The notes beneath the pieces were generated by a model. The model worked only from the letters and a program-made list of their open reading frames with translations, did no database searches and was not told the DNA's origin. From an uncultured Acetatifactor sp. (lineage in GTDB: Bacteria; Bacillota; Clostridia; Lachnospirales; Lachnospiraceae): a stretch of DNA of 64,000 bases. The stretch lies in NCBI GenBank assembly GCA_910577235.1, contig CAJTMX010000017.1, positions 24,562-88,561 of the forward strand, in the 5' to 3' direction. Positions 1 to 8,599 of the stretch are shown here, piece after piece (position 1 is the first letter of the stretch; each line of letters begins with the position of its first letter). A program made the translations under genes and the position numbers.

Positions 1-1
1 A

Positions 2-1689
2 ATGCCCGGCATGGCATCTGTCGGGGAGGCATATCTGGACAGCCTGTTAAACGAGTGCCTGGGCAGGCTGGCCATCCCCCCACAGACAGATGAGAGACAG
101 GCAGATGAGGGCAGGAAGATCCGGGCAGATGCCGGAATACAGGCGAAGGCCGTCTGTGGACCCGCGGCAGGGGAAATACGGCATATCCCTGCGGAAAAGG
201 CAGAATCCCCCAGGGAGGGACCTGCTGGGAGGGAGGAATCCCCTGAAACAGAGGATGCCTGTGCTCCGCCCAGGCGGGAGGCCAGGACGCTGCGCACCCA
301 CGGCCTGTTCTTTGAGGCGGATGCGGGAGGCAGGGATTTCGCCTCGGTGCTTAAGGAGGTGCAGGCATACCTTTCCAGAGAGTACAGCAGCCTGGTCACG
401 GCGGAGGGCAGCGGGGAGGCCAGGGCGCAGATCCGGCGCTTTGCAGGCAAGTACATCCAGGACCACCGGATATCCGTGCCCGGCATGGACACGGAAACAC
501 TGATCGATGCCATCTATTCCGAGATGGCGGAATTCGGTTTCCTGACCAAATATATCTACGGGGAGGGCATTGAGGAAATCGACATCAATGCATGGGATGA
601 CGTGGAGGTGCAGTTTGCGGGCGGCGTGACGGAGAAGCTGGCGGAGCATTTTGACAGCCCGGAGCATGCCATCAACGTGGTGCGGCGCATGCTGCATGTC
701 TCCGGCATGGTGCTGGATGACGCCAGTCCCAGCGTCCTAGGACATCTTTCCAAGAACATCCGTATCGCTGTATTAAAGACGCCCATCGTGGATGAGGACG
801 TGGGCGTGGCGGCCAGCATCCGCATCGTCAACCCCCAGAGCATGAAAAAGCAGGACTTCATAAAGGGCGGCACGGCCACGGGGCAGATGCTGGACTTTTT
901 AGCAGAATGTATCCGTTACGGCATCTCCGTGTGCGTGGCGGGGGCCACCAGCTCCGGCAAGACCACCCTCCTTGGGTGGCTGCTCACCACCATCCCGGAC
1001 GGCAAGCGCATCTACAGCATAGAGAACGGCTCCAGGGAGCTGGCCCTGGTGCGCAGGAAGGAGGGAAAAGTGGTCAATTCCGTCATCCATACCCTGACCC
1101 GTGACAGCGAGAACGAGCGCCAGAGGGTGGACCAGATCGCCCTCCTTGACATGGCGCTGCGTTTTAACCCGGACATCATCGTGGTGGGGGAGATGCGCGG
1201 GCCGGAGGCGAATGCGGCGCAGGAGGCCGCCCGCACCGGCGTGGCCGTGGTCACCACCATCCACTCCATGAGCTGCGACGCCACCTACAGGCGCATGGTG
1301 TCCCTCTGCAAGAGGGCTGTTGACATAGGGGACGACACCCTGTTGACATAGGGGACGACACCCTGATGGGGTTCGTCACGGAGGCATACCCCATCGTGGC
1401 ATTCTGCAAGCAGCTGGAAAACAAGGACCGGCGGCTGATGGAGATCATGGAGTGTGAGATCCTGCCGGACGGCACAAGGAAGTTCCGCCCCCTGTTCCAG
1501 TACCAGATCACGGAGAACCGGGTGGGAAATGGGAAATTCATCATCAAGGGGAGCCATAAACAGGTAAACCCCATATCGGAGGGGCTGGCCCGCCGCCTGA
1601 TGGAGAACGGGATGCCCCAGGAGATGCTCTCGCGGCTCCTGGCGGCGCCTGACAATAACGGAAAAAGGAAGGAGGGGGATGCCCTATGA
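2..1689 (+). pseudogene. CpaF/TadA-type secretion ATPase, frameshifted
   Basis: This encodes a GspE/VirB11-superfamily ATPase of the CpaF type, which would power a Tad-like pilus or the transfer channel from the cytoplasmic face. The Walker A motif GATSSGKTTLL lies near residue 315 and the Walker B-like DIIVVGEMRG near 395. The frame stops at 1351 because a 23-bp segment is tandemly duplicated (1317-1339 and 1340-1362). The true C-terminus continues in another frame from about 1364 to 1689 (GFVTEAYPIVAFCK onward). Without one repeat copy the protein would be about 550 residues, normal for the family. The N-terminus may extend left of the window. It is followed by two TadB/TadC-like genes with overlapping stop and start. 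As read it is broken, but loss of one copy would restore it exactly. Confidence 0.85.
1317..1365 (+). repeat. 23-bp tandem duplication inside the ATPase gene
   Basis: Two adjacent perfect copies with a 23-bp period (1317-1339, 1340-1362) share a further CTG at 1363-1365. Because 23 is not a multiple of three, the duplication shifts the frame and creates a TAG at 1349-1351. It may be a recent mutation, a reversible slippage switch, or an assembly error. Confidence 0.95.
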
Positions 1690-2615
1690 CGGCGATTGAA
1701 CTGCTGGCCTGCGCCGGGCTGATAACAGGCGTGTTTTTGATCCTGAGCTTAAAGCCCACGGAATTCACGGACGGCCTGTTTGCTTTCCTGATAAAGCCGA
1801 AAGGCAGCATCCGGGAGGATATCCGGGAAACCTCCGGGAGGAAGAAACCCGGACCCCTGCGCCGTGAGATCCTGGAGGCCCAGGGCGTACTGGAGATGAC
1901 GGGGAGGGGGAAACGCTTTTCCCTGATATGCGCGGCGGCCCTGGCGCTGTTCTGCGCAGGCGGCTCACTTGCCATCCTGCTGGGGAATTTTTTCCTGGCC
2001 CCGGTAATGGCGGTGGGCTTTCTGTTCCTGCCGTTTTGGTATGTGAAGCTGACGGCCGGTCATTATAAACGTGACGTATCGGCGGAGCTGGAGACAGCCC
2101 TGTCGGTGATCACCACCGCCTACCTGCGGACCGAGGACATCGTGACCGCCGTGGAGGAAAACATCAGCTATTTAAACCCGCCGGTCTCGAAGGTGTTCCG
2201 GGACTTCCTGATGCAGATCAAGATGGTCAGCCCGGATGTGGAGGCGGCGTTAAAGACCATGCGGGGGCGGATCGACAACGAGGTGTTCCGGGAATGGTGC
2301 GACGCCGTCAGCGACTGCCAGCATGACCGGAGCCTGAAAACCACCCTGACGCCCATCGTGGCGAAGCTCTCGGACATGCGGAACGTGAACGCGGAACTGG
2401 AGTACCTGATCGCAGAACCCCGCAAGGAATATTTAATCATGGTCATCTTCGTGGTGGGGAACATCCCGCTTATGTACCTGTTAAACAAGGACTGGTACCA
2501 TGTGCTGATGCACACGCCGTTAGGACAGGTGATCCTGTCCGCCACGGCTGCGGCAATTTTTATATCCGCAGGCTTTGTGGTGAAGCTGACCCGTCCCATA
2601 GAATACAGGAGGTGA
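1686..2615 (+). CDS. TadB-like type II secretion F-family membrane protein
   Basis: This 309-residue protein has the GspF/TadB layout. There is an N-terminal membrane anchor (about residues 5-25), a hydrophobic pair near 85-125, a cytoplasmic helical domain (about 130-245) and two C-terminal membrane helices. The F-family domain carries the usual ETALSVITTAYLRTEDIVTAVEEN-type pattern in which the ATPase partner docks. Its start overlaps the end of the CpaF reading frame, and its stop overlaps the ribosome site of the next gene, so the three are translationally coupled. It would form the inner-membrane platform of a Tad-like pilus together with the following gene. The family assignment rests on topology and context rather than a diagnostic residue. 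Confidence 0.75.
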   Translation: MTAIELLACAGLITGVFLILSLKPTEFTDGLFAFLIKPKGSIREDIRETSGRKKPGPLRREILEAQGVLEMTGRGKRFSLICAAALALFCAGGSLAILLGNFFLAPVMAVGFLFLPFWYVKLTAGHYKRDVSAELETALSVITTAYLRTEDIVTAVEENISYLNPPVSKVFRDFLMQIKMVSPDVEAALKTMRGRIDNEVFREWCDAVSDCQHDRSLKTTLTPIVAKLSDMRNVNAELEYLIAEPRKEYLIMVIFVVGNIPLMYLLNKDWYHVLMHTPLGQVILSATAAAIFISAGFVVKLTRPIEYRR

Positions 2616-2620
2616 GCGCC

Positions 2621-3493
2621 ATGACGGGACTTTTATTTTTATTCGGGGTGTTTCTGGCCCTTGGGCTGTTTTACCTGACAGCCGCATTCCTGCGTCTGCC
2701 GACCAAAGGCGCATCCAGGGCCATCCTGGGGACGGCAAGACAGGAGAAGAAAGCGGCAAAGACGGTGGAAGCCTGCCTGATGTCAGCGGCTGTGAAACTG
2801 TCAAAGTACATCCGGATGGACGAGTACAAGAGAAGCCGGATGGCAAACGTGCTGAAAGCGGGCGGCATGGGCATGGAGCCGGAGGTCTACCAGGCATACG
2901 CCCTGGTGAAAGCGGGGGCGGTGCTCTCAGGCGTGGTCCCCTGTCTCCTGCTGATGCCGCTGCTTGCCCCCTTTGTGGTGGTTCTTGCCCTCCTTTTGTA
3001 CTTCAGGGAAACCGGGAAAGCGGATGAGCGGCTGAAGGCAAAGCGGGAGCAGATCGAGGGGGAGCTGCCCAGGATGGTGGCCACCATCGAGCAGGAGCTG
3101 AAAGCCAGCCGGAACGTGATCGGCATGCTGGAGCGTTTCCGGGGGAACGCGGGGGAGGCCCTGAAAGGGGAGCTGGACGTCCTGCTGGCGGACATGCGCT
3201 CGTCAGGCTATGAGGCGGCGCTGACCCGGTTCGAGGCCAGGCTGAATTCCCCCATGCTCTCGGACGTGGTGCGGGGGCTGATCGGGGTGCTGCGGGGAGA
3301 TGACAGCGCCGTGTATTTCCAGATGCTCTCCCACGACTTCAAGCAGATGGAGCTGCAGAGGCTGAAGGCCCAGGCGCAGAAGATACCGCCAAAGATCAGG
3401 GTGTTCTCTTTCATCATGCTGGTGTGTTTCCTGCTGACCTACCTCGCCATCATCTGTTATGTGGCGCTGCAGAGCCTTGGCGGGATGTTTTAG
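2621..3493 (+). CDS. TadC-like type II secretion F-family membrane protein
   Basis: This 290-residue protein is a second F-family platform subunit. It has a leading membrane helix, a charged cytoplasmic stretch, a hydrophobic pair (VLSGVVPCLLLMPLLAPF region), the conserved helical domain (GELPRMVATIEQELKASRN, near residue 150), and a C-terminal membrane helix. The ATG at 2621 is preferred over the GTG at 2612 because AGGAGG at 2608-2613 sits eight bases ahead of it. Paired TadB and TadC homologues next to a CpaF ATPase are the hallmark of Tad-type machines. Here they lie inside an ICE transfer operon, so they may build a mating-contact pilus. Confidence 0.75.
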   Translation: MTGLLFLFGVFLALGLFYLTAAFLRLPTKGASRAILGTARQEKKAAKTVEACLMSAAVKLSKYIRMDEYKRSRMANVLKAGGMGMEPEVYQAYALVKAGAVLSGVVPCLLLMPLLAPFVVVLALLLYFRETGKADERLKAKREQIEGELPRMVATIEQELKASRNVIGMLERFRGNAGEALKGELDVLLADMRSSGYEAALTRFEARLNSPMLSDVVRGLIGVLRGDDSAVYFQMLSHDFKQMELQRLKAQAQKIPPKIRVFSFIMLVCFLLTYLAIICYVALQSLGGMF

Positions 3494-3508
3494 GAAAGGG
3501 GATAAGTG

Positions 3509-4171
3509 ATGCTGGTCAGGAATTTATTGCAGAAATACCCGGACAGTGCCTTTCACATGATGACTCCGGGCGGGTTTGTCGACTTGGCCCCGGAACAGGC
3601 AAGGGAGCTGCTGAAGGGGGAAAGCGTGAAAGCCCACCCCGGCGTTTCCGGGTGTGATATGGAGATGGATGCGGAGGAACTGCTGAACGAAAGGGTAAAC
3701 AGCGTCAGTCTGGAAGACGGCGTTTTTTACCTGATCACTGACTATGTGCCAGAGCAGGAGGGACAGGGGGAGGAACCCTATGGATTGCGGGAACTGGAAG
3801 AAAACATGGAAAACAAAAAGAAACTGAAAGAGCGGCTGAAAGCCTGCTATGGGGCATACATCCGCCAGCTGCGGCAGAAACCTGCGGAGGAACTCATTGA
3901 AATGGCATCAGTGATTGCCGCCGCAAAATTCACCTATGAGGAAGTGACGGCGGAGGGGGCATTCGGGGAATATGCAGACTATCTGCTCCGGTTTGAAGAC
4001 CCGCTGGAGGTGCTGCGGGAAAACTGGCTGGGCAATGAAGCCTGCGACCGCCATAAAGAAATCGGCCTTATGCTTTGGAAAATGAAGAAAAACGAAATCG
4101 GCATCGGGGAGTACCCTATGGCGGAGCAGGCAGGGGAAGTTATCCAGGGTCAGGGAATGGCCATGTGCTGA
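3509..4171 (+). CDS. Unknown protein with DUF3848-like C-terminal domain (paralogue 1)
   Basis: This 220-residue soluble protein has no signal peptide. The first 110 residues are not recognised. The C-terminal half (from KKKLKERLKACYGAYIRQL) contains a helical module with the core LIEMASVIAAAKFTYEE and PLEVLRENWLGNEACDRH. This resembles DUF3848-type domains of Firmicutes mobile elements, but the match is from memory of the pattern. The next gene has the same C-terminal module at high identity fused to a different N-terminal domain, so the pair arose by domain duplication. The ATG at 3509 has GAAAGGGG at a good distance. Its function is unknown; position suggests a cytoplasmic accessory of the pilus block. 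Confidence 0.6.
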   Translation: MLVRNLLQKYPDSAFHMMTPGGFVDLAPEQARELLKGESVKAHPGVSGCDMEMDAEELLNERVNSVSLEDGVFYLITDYVPEQEGQGEEPYGLRELEENMENKKKLKERLKACYGAYIRQLRQKPAEELIEMASVIAAAKFTYEEVTAEGAFGEYADYLLRFEDPLEVLRENWLGNEACDRHKEIGLMLWKMKKNEIGIGEYPMAEQAGEVIQGQGMAMC

Positions 4172-4245
4172 AAGATCATCCTGCCATTCTCCGTCAGGCA
4201 GTGTTCCAGAGCCTTGGACGGATGTTTTAAGGAAAGGAATGGAAT

Positions 4246-5019
4246 ATGAAAACAATCTACAGGCATGAAATCTATGAAGTCATTGACATATCTCCCATGG
4301 ATGAGGACAATATCTGCCAGATTACCCTGTGCTCAGACAGGACGGGGAGGATGGAAACAGAAGATGCCTTCTGCCATGACGGTGCAGGGTATCCCCTGGC
4401 GTTCGTCCCGCTTGAACTTTCAGACAGGCAGACGCTGGCGCTGATCCGTGAATTTGACACCTGGTATGCCAATACCGATCAGGACTTAAGGTATTGGGCC
4501 GCTGAGTTCCAGCTGCTCGTCCGCATGCTGCTGTGCGGATACATGGTGGTAAACCCGCGGTACTTGGAACTGGACGAAGTGATAGGACCGGCATGGGAAA
4601 TGGTAAGGGGGGACGGGGAAAGCATGGGGAAGGAGGCGGACAAAGCCGTGGACAGCGGAAAGGAAAAAAAGCTGAAAGAGCGGCTGAAAGCAAATTATGA
4701 GGCATATATCCAGCGGATGGGGCAGAAGCCTGCCAGTGAACTCATTGAGATGGCATCAGAGATTGCCGCCGCAAAATTCATTTATGAAGAATTGATTGTG
4801 GAAGGGGCATTCGGGGGATATGCAGACTATCTGCTGCAGTTTGAAGATCCGCTGGAGGTGCTGCGGGACAGCTGGCTGGACAATGAAGCCTGCGACCGCC
4901 ATGAGGAAATCGACCATATGCTCTGGAGTATGAAAGACAGGGGGATCGGCATCGGGGAGTACCCCATGGCAGCACAGGCGGGGGAAGGCGCCCAGGGACA
5001 GGAGGTGGTCATGTGCTGA
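4246..5019 (+). CDS. Unknown protein with DUF3848-like C-terminal domain (paralogue 2)
   Basis: This 257-residue soluble protein has a distinct N-terminal domain (about residues 1-130, MKTIYRHEIYEVIDISPMDE) and a C-terminal module nearly identical to that of the preceding gene (LIEMASEIAAAKFIYEE, PLEVLRDSWLDNEACDRHEE). Its last codons overlap the GTG start of the pilin-like gene that follows. It is unrecognised beyond the shared domain. The 74-base gap before it resembles a duplicated end of an upstream gene (CAGAGCCTTGG at 4208 echoes 3471), consistent with local duplication. Confidence 0.6.
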   Translation: MKTIYRHEIYEVIDISPMDEDNICQITLCSDRTGRMETEDAFCHDGAGYPLAFVPLELSDRQTLALIREFDTWYANTDQDLRYWAAEFQLLVRMLLCGYMVVNPRYLELDEVIGPAWEMVRGDGESMGKEADKAVDSGKEKKLKERLKANYEAYIQRMGQKPASELIEMASEIAAAKFIYEELIVEGAFGGYADYLLQFEDPLEVLRDSWLDNEACDRHEEIDHMLWSMKDRGIGIGEYPMAAQAGEGAQGQEVVMC

Positions 5020-5423
5020 GAAATAAGTTCTGCCGCATCATAAAAGGGCGGCGGGCGGAGGGGTATGTGGACGTGGCCGTCCTGGTGCTGTGCGTGATGC
5101 TGGTGCTGGCGCTCTCGCTGCGGGTGCTGCCGGTGTTCATTGCCAAGCAGCAGCTCGACACCTTTGCCACGGAACTGATGCGGGAGGCGGAAGTTTCCGG
5201 GCGCATCGGCGCAGAGACGGACAGGCGCGCCGCCGTGCTGCGGGAGAGGACGGGAATCGACCCGCAGATCGCATGGTCTGACAGCGGGCAGATCCAGTTG
5301 AACCAGGAGATAACAGTGACCCTGACGCTGCGGAAGGATATCGGACTATTTGGAAACTTCGGATCGTTCCCCGTCACCCTGCGCGCGCAGGCCACCGGGA
5401 AATCCGAAGTGTACTGGAAGTGA
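5013..5423 (+). CDS. DUF4320-like, TadE-type pilin-like membrane protein
   Basis: This 136-residue protein has a basic N-terminus, one long hydrophobic helix (VDVAVLVLCVMLVLALSLRVLPVF, residues 17-40) and a periplasmic-type beta-rich remainder. That is the layout of TadE-like pseudopilins and of DUF4320 proteins seen in Clostridia conjugative elements. It starts with GTG at 5013, inside the last codons of the upstream gene, behind GGAGGTGG. It is probably a minor pilin or scaffold of the Tad-like apparatus. Which prepilin peptidase would process it is not evident; no such gene is visible in the window. Confidence 0.6.
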   Translation: MLRNKFCRIIKGRRAEGYVDVAVLVLCVMLVLALSLRVLPVFIAKQQLDTFATELMREAEVSGRIGAETDRRAAVLRERTGIDPQIAWSDSGQIQLNQEITVTLTLRKDIGLFGNFGSFPVTLRAQATGKSEVYWK

Positions 5424-5433
5424 GGTGGGCAGG

Positions 5434-5994
5434 ATGGGCAAAAAAATAGTAGGGATACTTAAGGATAAAAGCGGGGCGTCTTTCCCCCTTGCCATTGCCG
5501 CCACTTTAGGGCTGCTCATCATTTTCTGCGGTATCTCGGAGTATTTCCGCCTGTACCTGATCGCCGCAGGCGTCCGGGACGCCACGGAGGACGGCATCAT
5601 CTCCACCGTCAATGACAATTATTATGGCGTGTACCATGGGGTGAGGGAGGGCTATTCCGGGAACTACCTGCCGGACGGCGGCGGGGCATGGGAGGCGGCG
5701 GTTAATGAGGGGGATATCTATTCCTTCCTTGACCTCACCCTTGGAACCCAGGAGGAAGGCGGCAGGCACGTCAAATACGTGGGGGATGGTGGGGGAGCGA
5801 TGGAGTTTGCCATCGACAGCCTCTCCGTCACGGTCAGGAACGCGCCCCTTGCCCCGTCCGACCCGCAGAACGCGGCAAGGTTTGAGGCGGATGCCGTGAT
5901 CCGGCTGGAGGTGCCGGTGCGTTTCGGCGGGAGCCTCCTGCCATCCATGCACATCACGGTGAAGGTGCAGGCAGGATATATTGAAATATTCTGA
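5434..5994 (+). CDS. TadE/pilin-like membrane-anchored protein
   Basis: This 186-residue protein begins with a short basic segment (MGKKIVGILKDKSGASFPL) followed by a hydrophobic helix, IAATLGLLIIFCGISEYFRL. That is the type IV pilin/TadE arrangement with a glutamate just after the hydrophobic stretch. The rest is probably exported. The ATG at 5434 follows GAGGTGGGCAGG and starts 10 bases after the preceding TadE-like gene, so both pilin-like proteins are made together. A reading frame open further upstream (from 5350) is an overlap with the previous gene and is unlikely to be used. Confidence 0.6.
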   Translation: MGKKIVGILKDKSGASFPLAIAATLGLLIIFCGISEYFRLYLIAAGVRDATEDGIISTVNDNYYGVYHGVREGYSGNYLPDGGGAWEAAVNEGDIYSFLDLTLGTQEEGGRHVKYVGDGGGAMEFAIDSLSVTVRNAPLAPSDPQNAARFEADAVIRLEVPVRFGGSLLPSMHITVKVQAGYIEIF

Positions 5995-6093
5995 AATAAC
6001 GATAGACTTTATGTGGAATATGTAGTATGGTGTATCGTACAAACCGGACAAAAGAGAACTGAAATATGACAACCACGCCAAAGGAGGGATTTT

Positions 6094-6666
6094 ATGAAAA
6101 AGATGACAGAAAAGACAAAAAGACGCCTGGCAGTCGGGGGAGGCATCGCCGTCTGCGCAGGGCTGCTGGCGGCCATCAGCCTGCAGTTTGCAAAAACACC
6201 CGCAGGGGCGGATGTGCTTCCTGAAAAGGAAAGCGGTGTGGCGGAGGTCATCATTGATCCGTCCCATGCCCCGGAGGAAAGCAGCTCCGGAGGGGAAAGC
6301 ACGGAGCTGACCATCCGGCCGGATACGGGGCAGGGGGCAGGGGAAGCACAGACAGGCCAGCCCGTGGACAGTCGGCCTGCCCAGACCGGGGAGCCGGAGC
6401 AGAGCATCCAGCCGGAGGTGGAGAAACCGCAGCAGCCGGAGGAAGAAACCCTGACAAACCCGGAGGAAAAGCCGGACGGAACCAAGGTGGAGACAACCCC
6501 GGAGCCGGTGGATCATGATACCTACGTGCCGCCTGCGGATGAAGGGGGCGCAAGTGGCGGCGGAGTGCTGCCCGGATTTGACTATGTGCCCAACGGGGGC
6601 GCAAATACGGAGAACTTTGCAGGCGACATGTATGAGAACGGGAACAAGATCGGAAGCATGGATTAA
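6094..6666 (+). CDS. Membrane-anchored low-complexity protein (DUF6550-like)
   Basis: This 190-residue protein has a positively charged N-terminus and a single membrane or signal helix (LAVGGGIAVCAGLLAAISLQF). A long disordered Pro/Glu/Gly-rich tail follows (residues 45-165) and then a short conserved end, PNGGANTENFAGDMYENGNKIGSMD. This architecture recurs in Clostridia ICE operons under the DUF6550 label; that label is a recollection, not a calculation. The ribosome site AAAGGAGGG is strong. It is probably a cell-envelope spacer or secretion-channel accessory. A terminator-like hairpin follows before the next gene. Confidence 0.5.
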   Translation: MKKMTEKTKRRLAVGGGIAVCAGLLAAISLQFAKTPAGADVLPEKESGVAEVIIDPSHAPEESSSGGESTELTIRPDTGQGAGEAQTGQPVDSRPAQTGEPEQSIQPEVEKPQQPEEETLTNPEEKPDGTKVETTPEPVDHDTYVPPADEGGASGGGVLPGFDYVPNGGANTENFAGDMYENGNKIGSMD

Positions 6667-6700
6667 GCCGGACAAGGTGAAAAAAAGATCATAACAGGAA

Positions 6701-6734
6701 AGTACCGTACAGGTCAATGTGCGGTGCTTTTTTT
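6701..6734 (+). terminator. Intrinsic terminator or attenuator between membrane-anchor gene and surface protein gene
   Basis: An 11-bp stem (6701-6711 with 6718-6728, two G-T pairs) around a six-base loop is followed by seven T residues. The downstream gene starts 19 bases later in the same direction, so this is likely partial termination lowering expression of the surface protein. Confidence 0.75.
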
Positions 6735-6752
6735 GTGGGAAGGAGGAATTGA

Positions 6753-8495
6753 TTGAAAAGCATGAAACCAAGACAAGGCAGGAAAACAGGGAGAGGCTTT
6801 ATCCTCATGGCGGCGGTTTCCCTGCTCTGCTTTCTGCTGTCAGGCATCCCCGTTTATGCAGTGGGGGAGGGGAACATGGACGGCGGGGGAGGCGGCATGG
6901 GGCAGGGGACCAGCCAGAATAAGTGGACGCCGGGCTATGACGGGGTGAGGGTGAGCGTGGTCAGGGCCAGCGACCATTCGGTGGTCACCACGCCCATAGA
7001 CTTAACCAACCAGACCATCCCCGGCAACGTCTGCCATTTCGGGAAAGTGAGCAAGCTGCAGTACAGCGGCGGCGCAGGGCTTTCCCCCATGCAGGGCGGC
7101 TATGCCTATACGAAACCCTCACAGGCGCTGCCCCGGATCGTCAGCTCCAGCGGGGGCGGAAACATCGCCGCCATCAAGAGCTATTTCACGGACGAGCAGG
7201 TGGTGCGCAGCATCGCGGGCCTGACGGGGATGGATTTTGATGTGCTGACGGGCGGGGAGTACCGGCTGTTAATTGAGCCGATTGCCTATTATACGTTCCA
7301 GGGCGCCTTTATCGCCACCACAGCCACGGAAGCGGCCCTGTATGATGAACTGTTAAGCGGCGGGCTGCGGCGGAAGATGGTGTCCTTGTCCCATAAGAAC
7401 CTCCCCCTGGCCCTGTTCCTGGAAACGCCGGACTTAGGCTTCCCGGCATGGGGCGGGAGCCGGAGCACGGCGGCCTCCAATGCGGACATCAAGTCCAGCC
7501 TTGGGCTTGGCGTTGTGCGTTTCCATGACATGCCGCCGCAGATCCCGGAGGTGACGGACTGCGACTACGAATACCGCACGGACACGGAGGTGATCACGGC
7601 GGTATGGATAAGCGGCGGCCAGAGCGACCCGGACCATCCGGTCTCCGTCACGTTCCATATTGCGGGAAACAGCTATACGGTGGGCGGCGTCTACTATCCG
7701 GATGGGGAGAGCCAGCTGGCGTGGGTGCGCTGGAGGACGCCCAGGGAGCCGCAGGCCATGACGATCACGGTGGATGTCCATGGAGGCGGCTCGGCCAGCA
7801 AGGGCACCATCCTGGCAAACATCGTAGACCTGGACGCGAACCCGCCCCCGGACCCCAATGCGGACGACAGGAATGACAGCTTTTCCAGTGTGCCTGTCCC
7901 GGCAAAGGGGCAGGTGACGTCAGCCGGCTGGGGGATCTGGCGCCCCTGGTGGAAGGCCCATTGGGTATGGCACAGCGACTATAACGAGGAAGGGGAGGAC
8001 GAGGGGTATTGGTGCGACCACGGCTGGTGGGAGTTTAGTTTTGACACATATTCCGCCAGCCTTTCCGCGACCATGTCCATCACGCCGGATGCAAAATCAC
8101 CCACGGCCAGCGGGAGGACGCTGAAATCCGGGTACGGCATCCAGGAGAGGGTGGACACCCATGTGAGCACAAGCCAGGCATCCGCAGTCACGGCGGCGCA
8201 GAATGCCGTCACTTATTTCCCGGAGTTCGGCTACCAGAGCTACTGGCGGCTTTTGGAGCGCATGGGCGGCGGCTATGACATGGCCCATGAATTCAGGGAA
8301 AACCCTTACAGCACCTATAACCGCAGGACACACTTCACGCCCATCTGGTACCCGGACGGGGGTTACACGGCCTACACATGGCTCATAGACTGCTGGACGC
8401 CCGCAGGGATGCTCTCCATGGACCTGACGGACTCCGTGGCCATAAGCGGGAACCTCTGGAGCGACTGGCATATCGCCCCGCAGAACCCGGACTGA
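6753..8495 (+). CDS. Large secreted surface protein of the transfer region
   Basis: This 580-residue protein has a signal peptide (FILMAAVSLLCFLLSGIPVYA, cleavage likely after VYA) and a Gly-rich linker. A long mature part follows, rich in Trp, Tyr, Ser and Gly, with no membrane helix at the C-terminus. Translation may start at TTG 6753 behind AGGAGGAATTGA, or at ATG 6762. I do not recognise a domain. It sits between the pilin-like genes and the VirB2-like gene, so a role as pilus tip, adhesin or mating-pair component is plausible, but this is context only. The WHSDYNEEGEDEGYWCDHGWW acidic/aromatic patch near residue 405 is unusual and could bind metal or a ligand. Confidence 0.6.
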   Translation: MKSMKPRQGRKTGRGFILMAAVSLLCFLLSGIPVYAVGEGNMDGGGGGMGQGTSQNKWTPGYDGVRVSVVRASDHSVVTTPIDLTNQTIPGNVCHFGKVSKLQYSGGAGLSPMQGGYAYTKPSQALPRIVSSSGGGNIAAIKSYFTDEQVVRSIAGLTGMDFDVLTGGEYRLLIEPIAYYTFQGAFIATTATEAALYDELLSGGLRRKMVSLSHKNLPLALFLETPDLGFPAWGGSRSTAASNADIKSSLGLGVVRFHDMPPQIPEVTDCDYEYRTDTEVITAVWISGGQSDPDHPVSVTFHIAGNSYTVGGVYYPDGESQLAWVRWRTPREPQAMTITVDVHGGGSASKGTILANIVDLDANPPPDPNADDRNDSFSSVPVPAKGQVTSAGWGIWRPWWKAHWVWHSDYNEEGEDEGYWCDHGWWEFSFDTYSASLSATMSITPDAKSPTASGRTLKSGYGIQERVDTHVSTSQASAVTAAQNAVTYFPEFGYQSYWRLLERMGGGYDMAHEFRENPYSTYNRRTHFTPIWYPDGGYTAYTWLIDCWTPAGMLSMDLTDSVAISGNLWSDWHIAPQNPD

Positions 8496-8524
8496 CCGGC
8501 AGGGCGGAAAGAAAATATCATCAG

Positions 8525-8578
8525 GGAAAGGAAAGAGGCTGCAGGCCGGCACACCGCCGTCTGCGGCTTTTCCTTTCC
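8525..8578 (+). promoter_or_regulatory. Long hairpin ahead of the VirB2-like gene
   Basis: GGAAAGGAAA at 8525 pairs with TTTCCTTTCC ending at 8578, and GCTGCAG pairs with CTGCGGC inside it, giving a long imperfect stem. It lies between the surface protein stop and the ribosome site of the next gene. It could act as an attenuator or mRNA-processing/stability element. Confidence 0.5.
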
Positions 8579-8599
8579 GCAAAAAGAAGGGAGATAACT

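Noticed and set aside
5506..6771. Minus-strand open frame of 421 codons across the pilin-like and membrane-anchor genes
   Set aside because: It spans a clear plus-strand terminator and two genes with good ribosome sites; composition is that of an antisense shadow.
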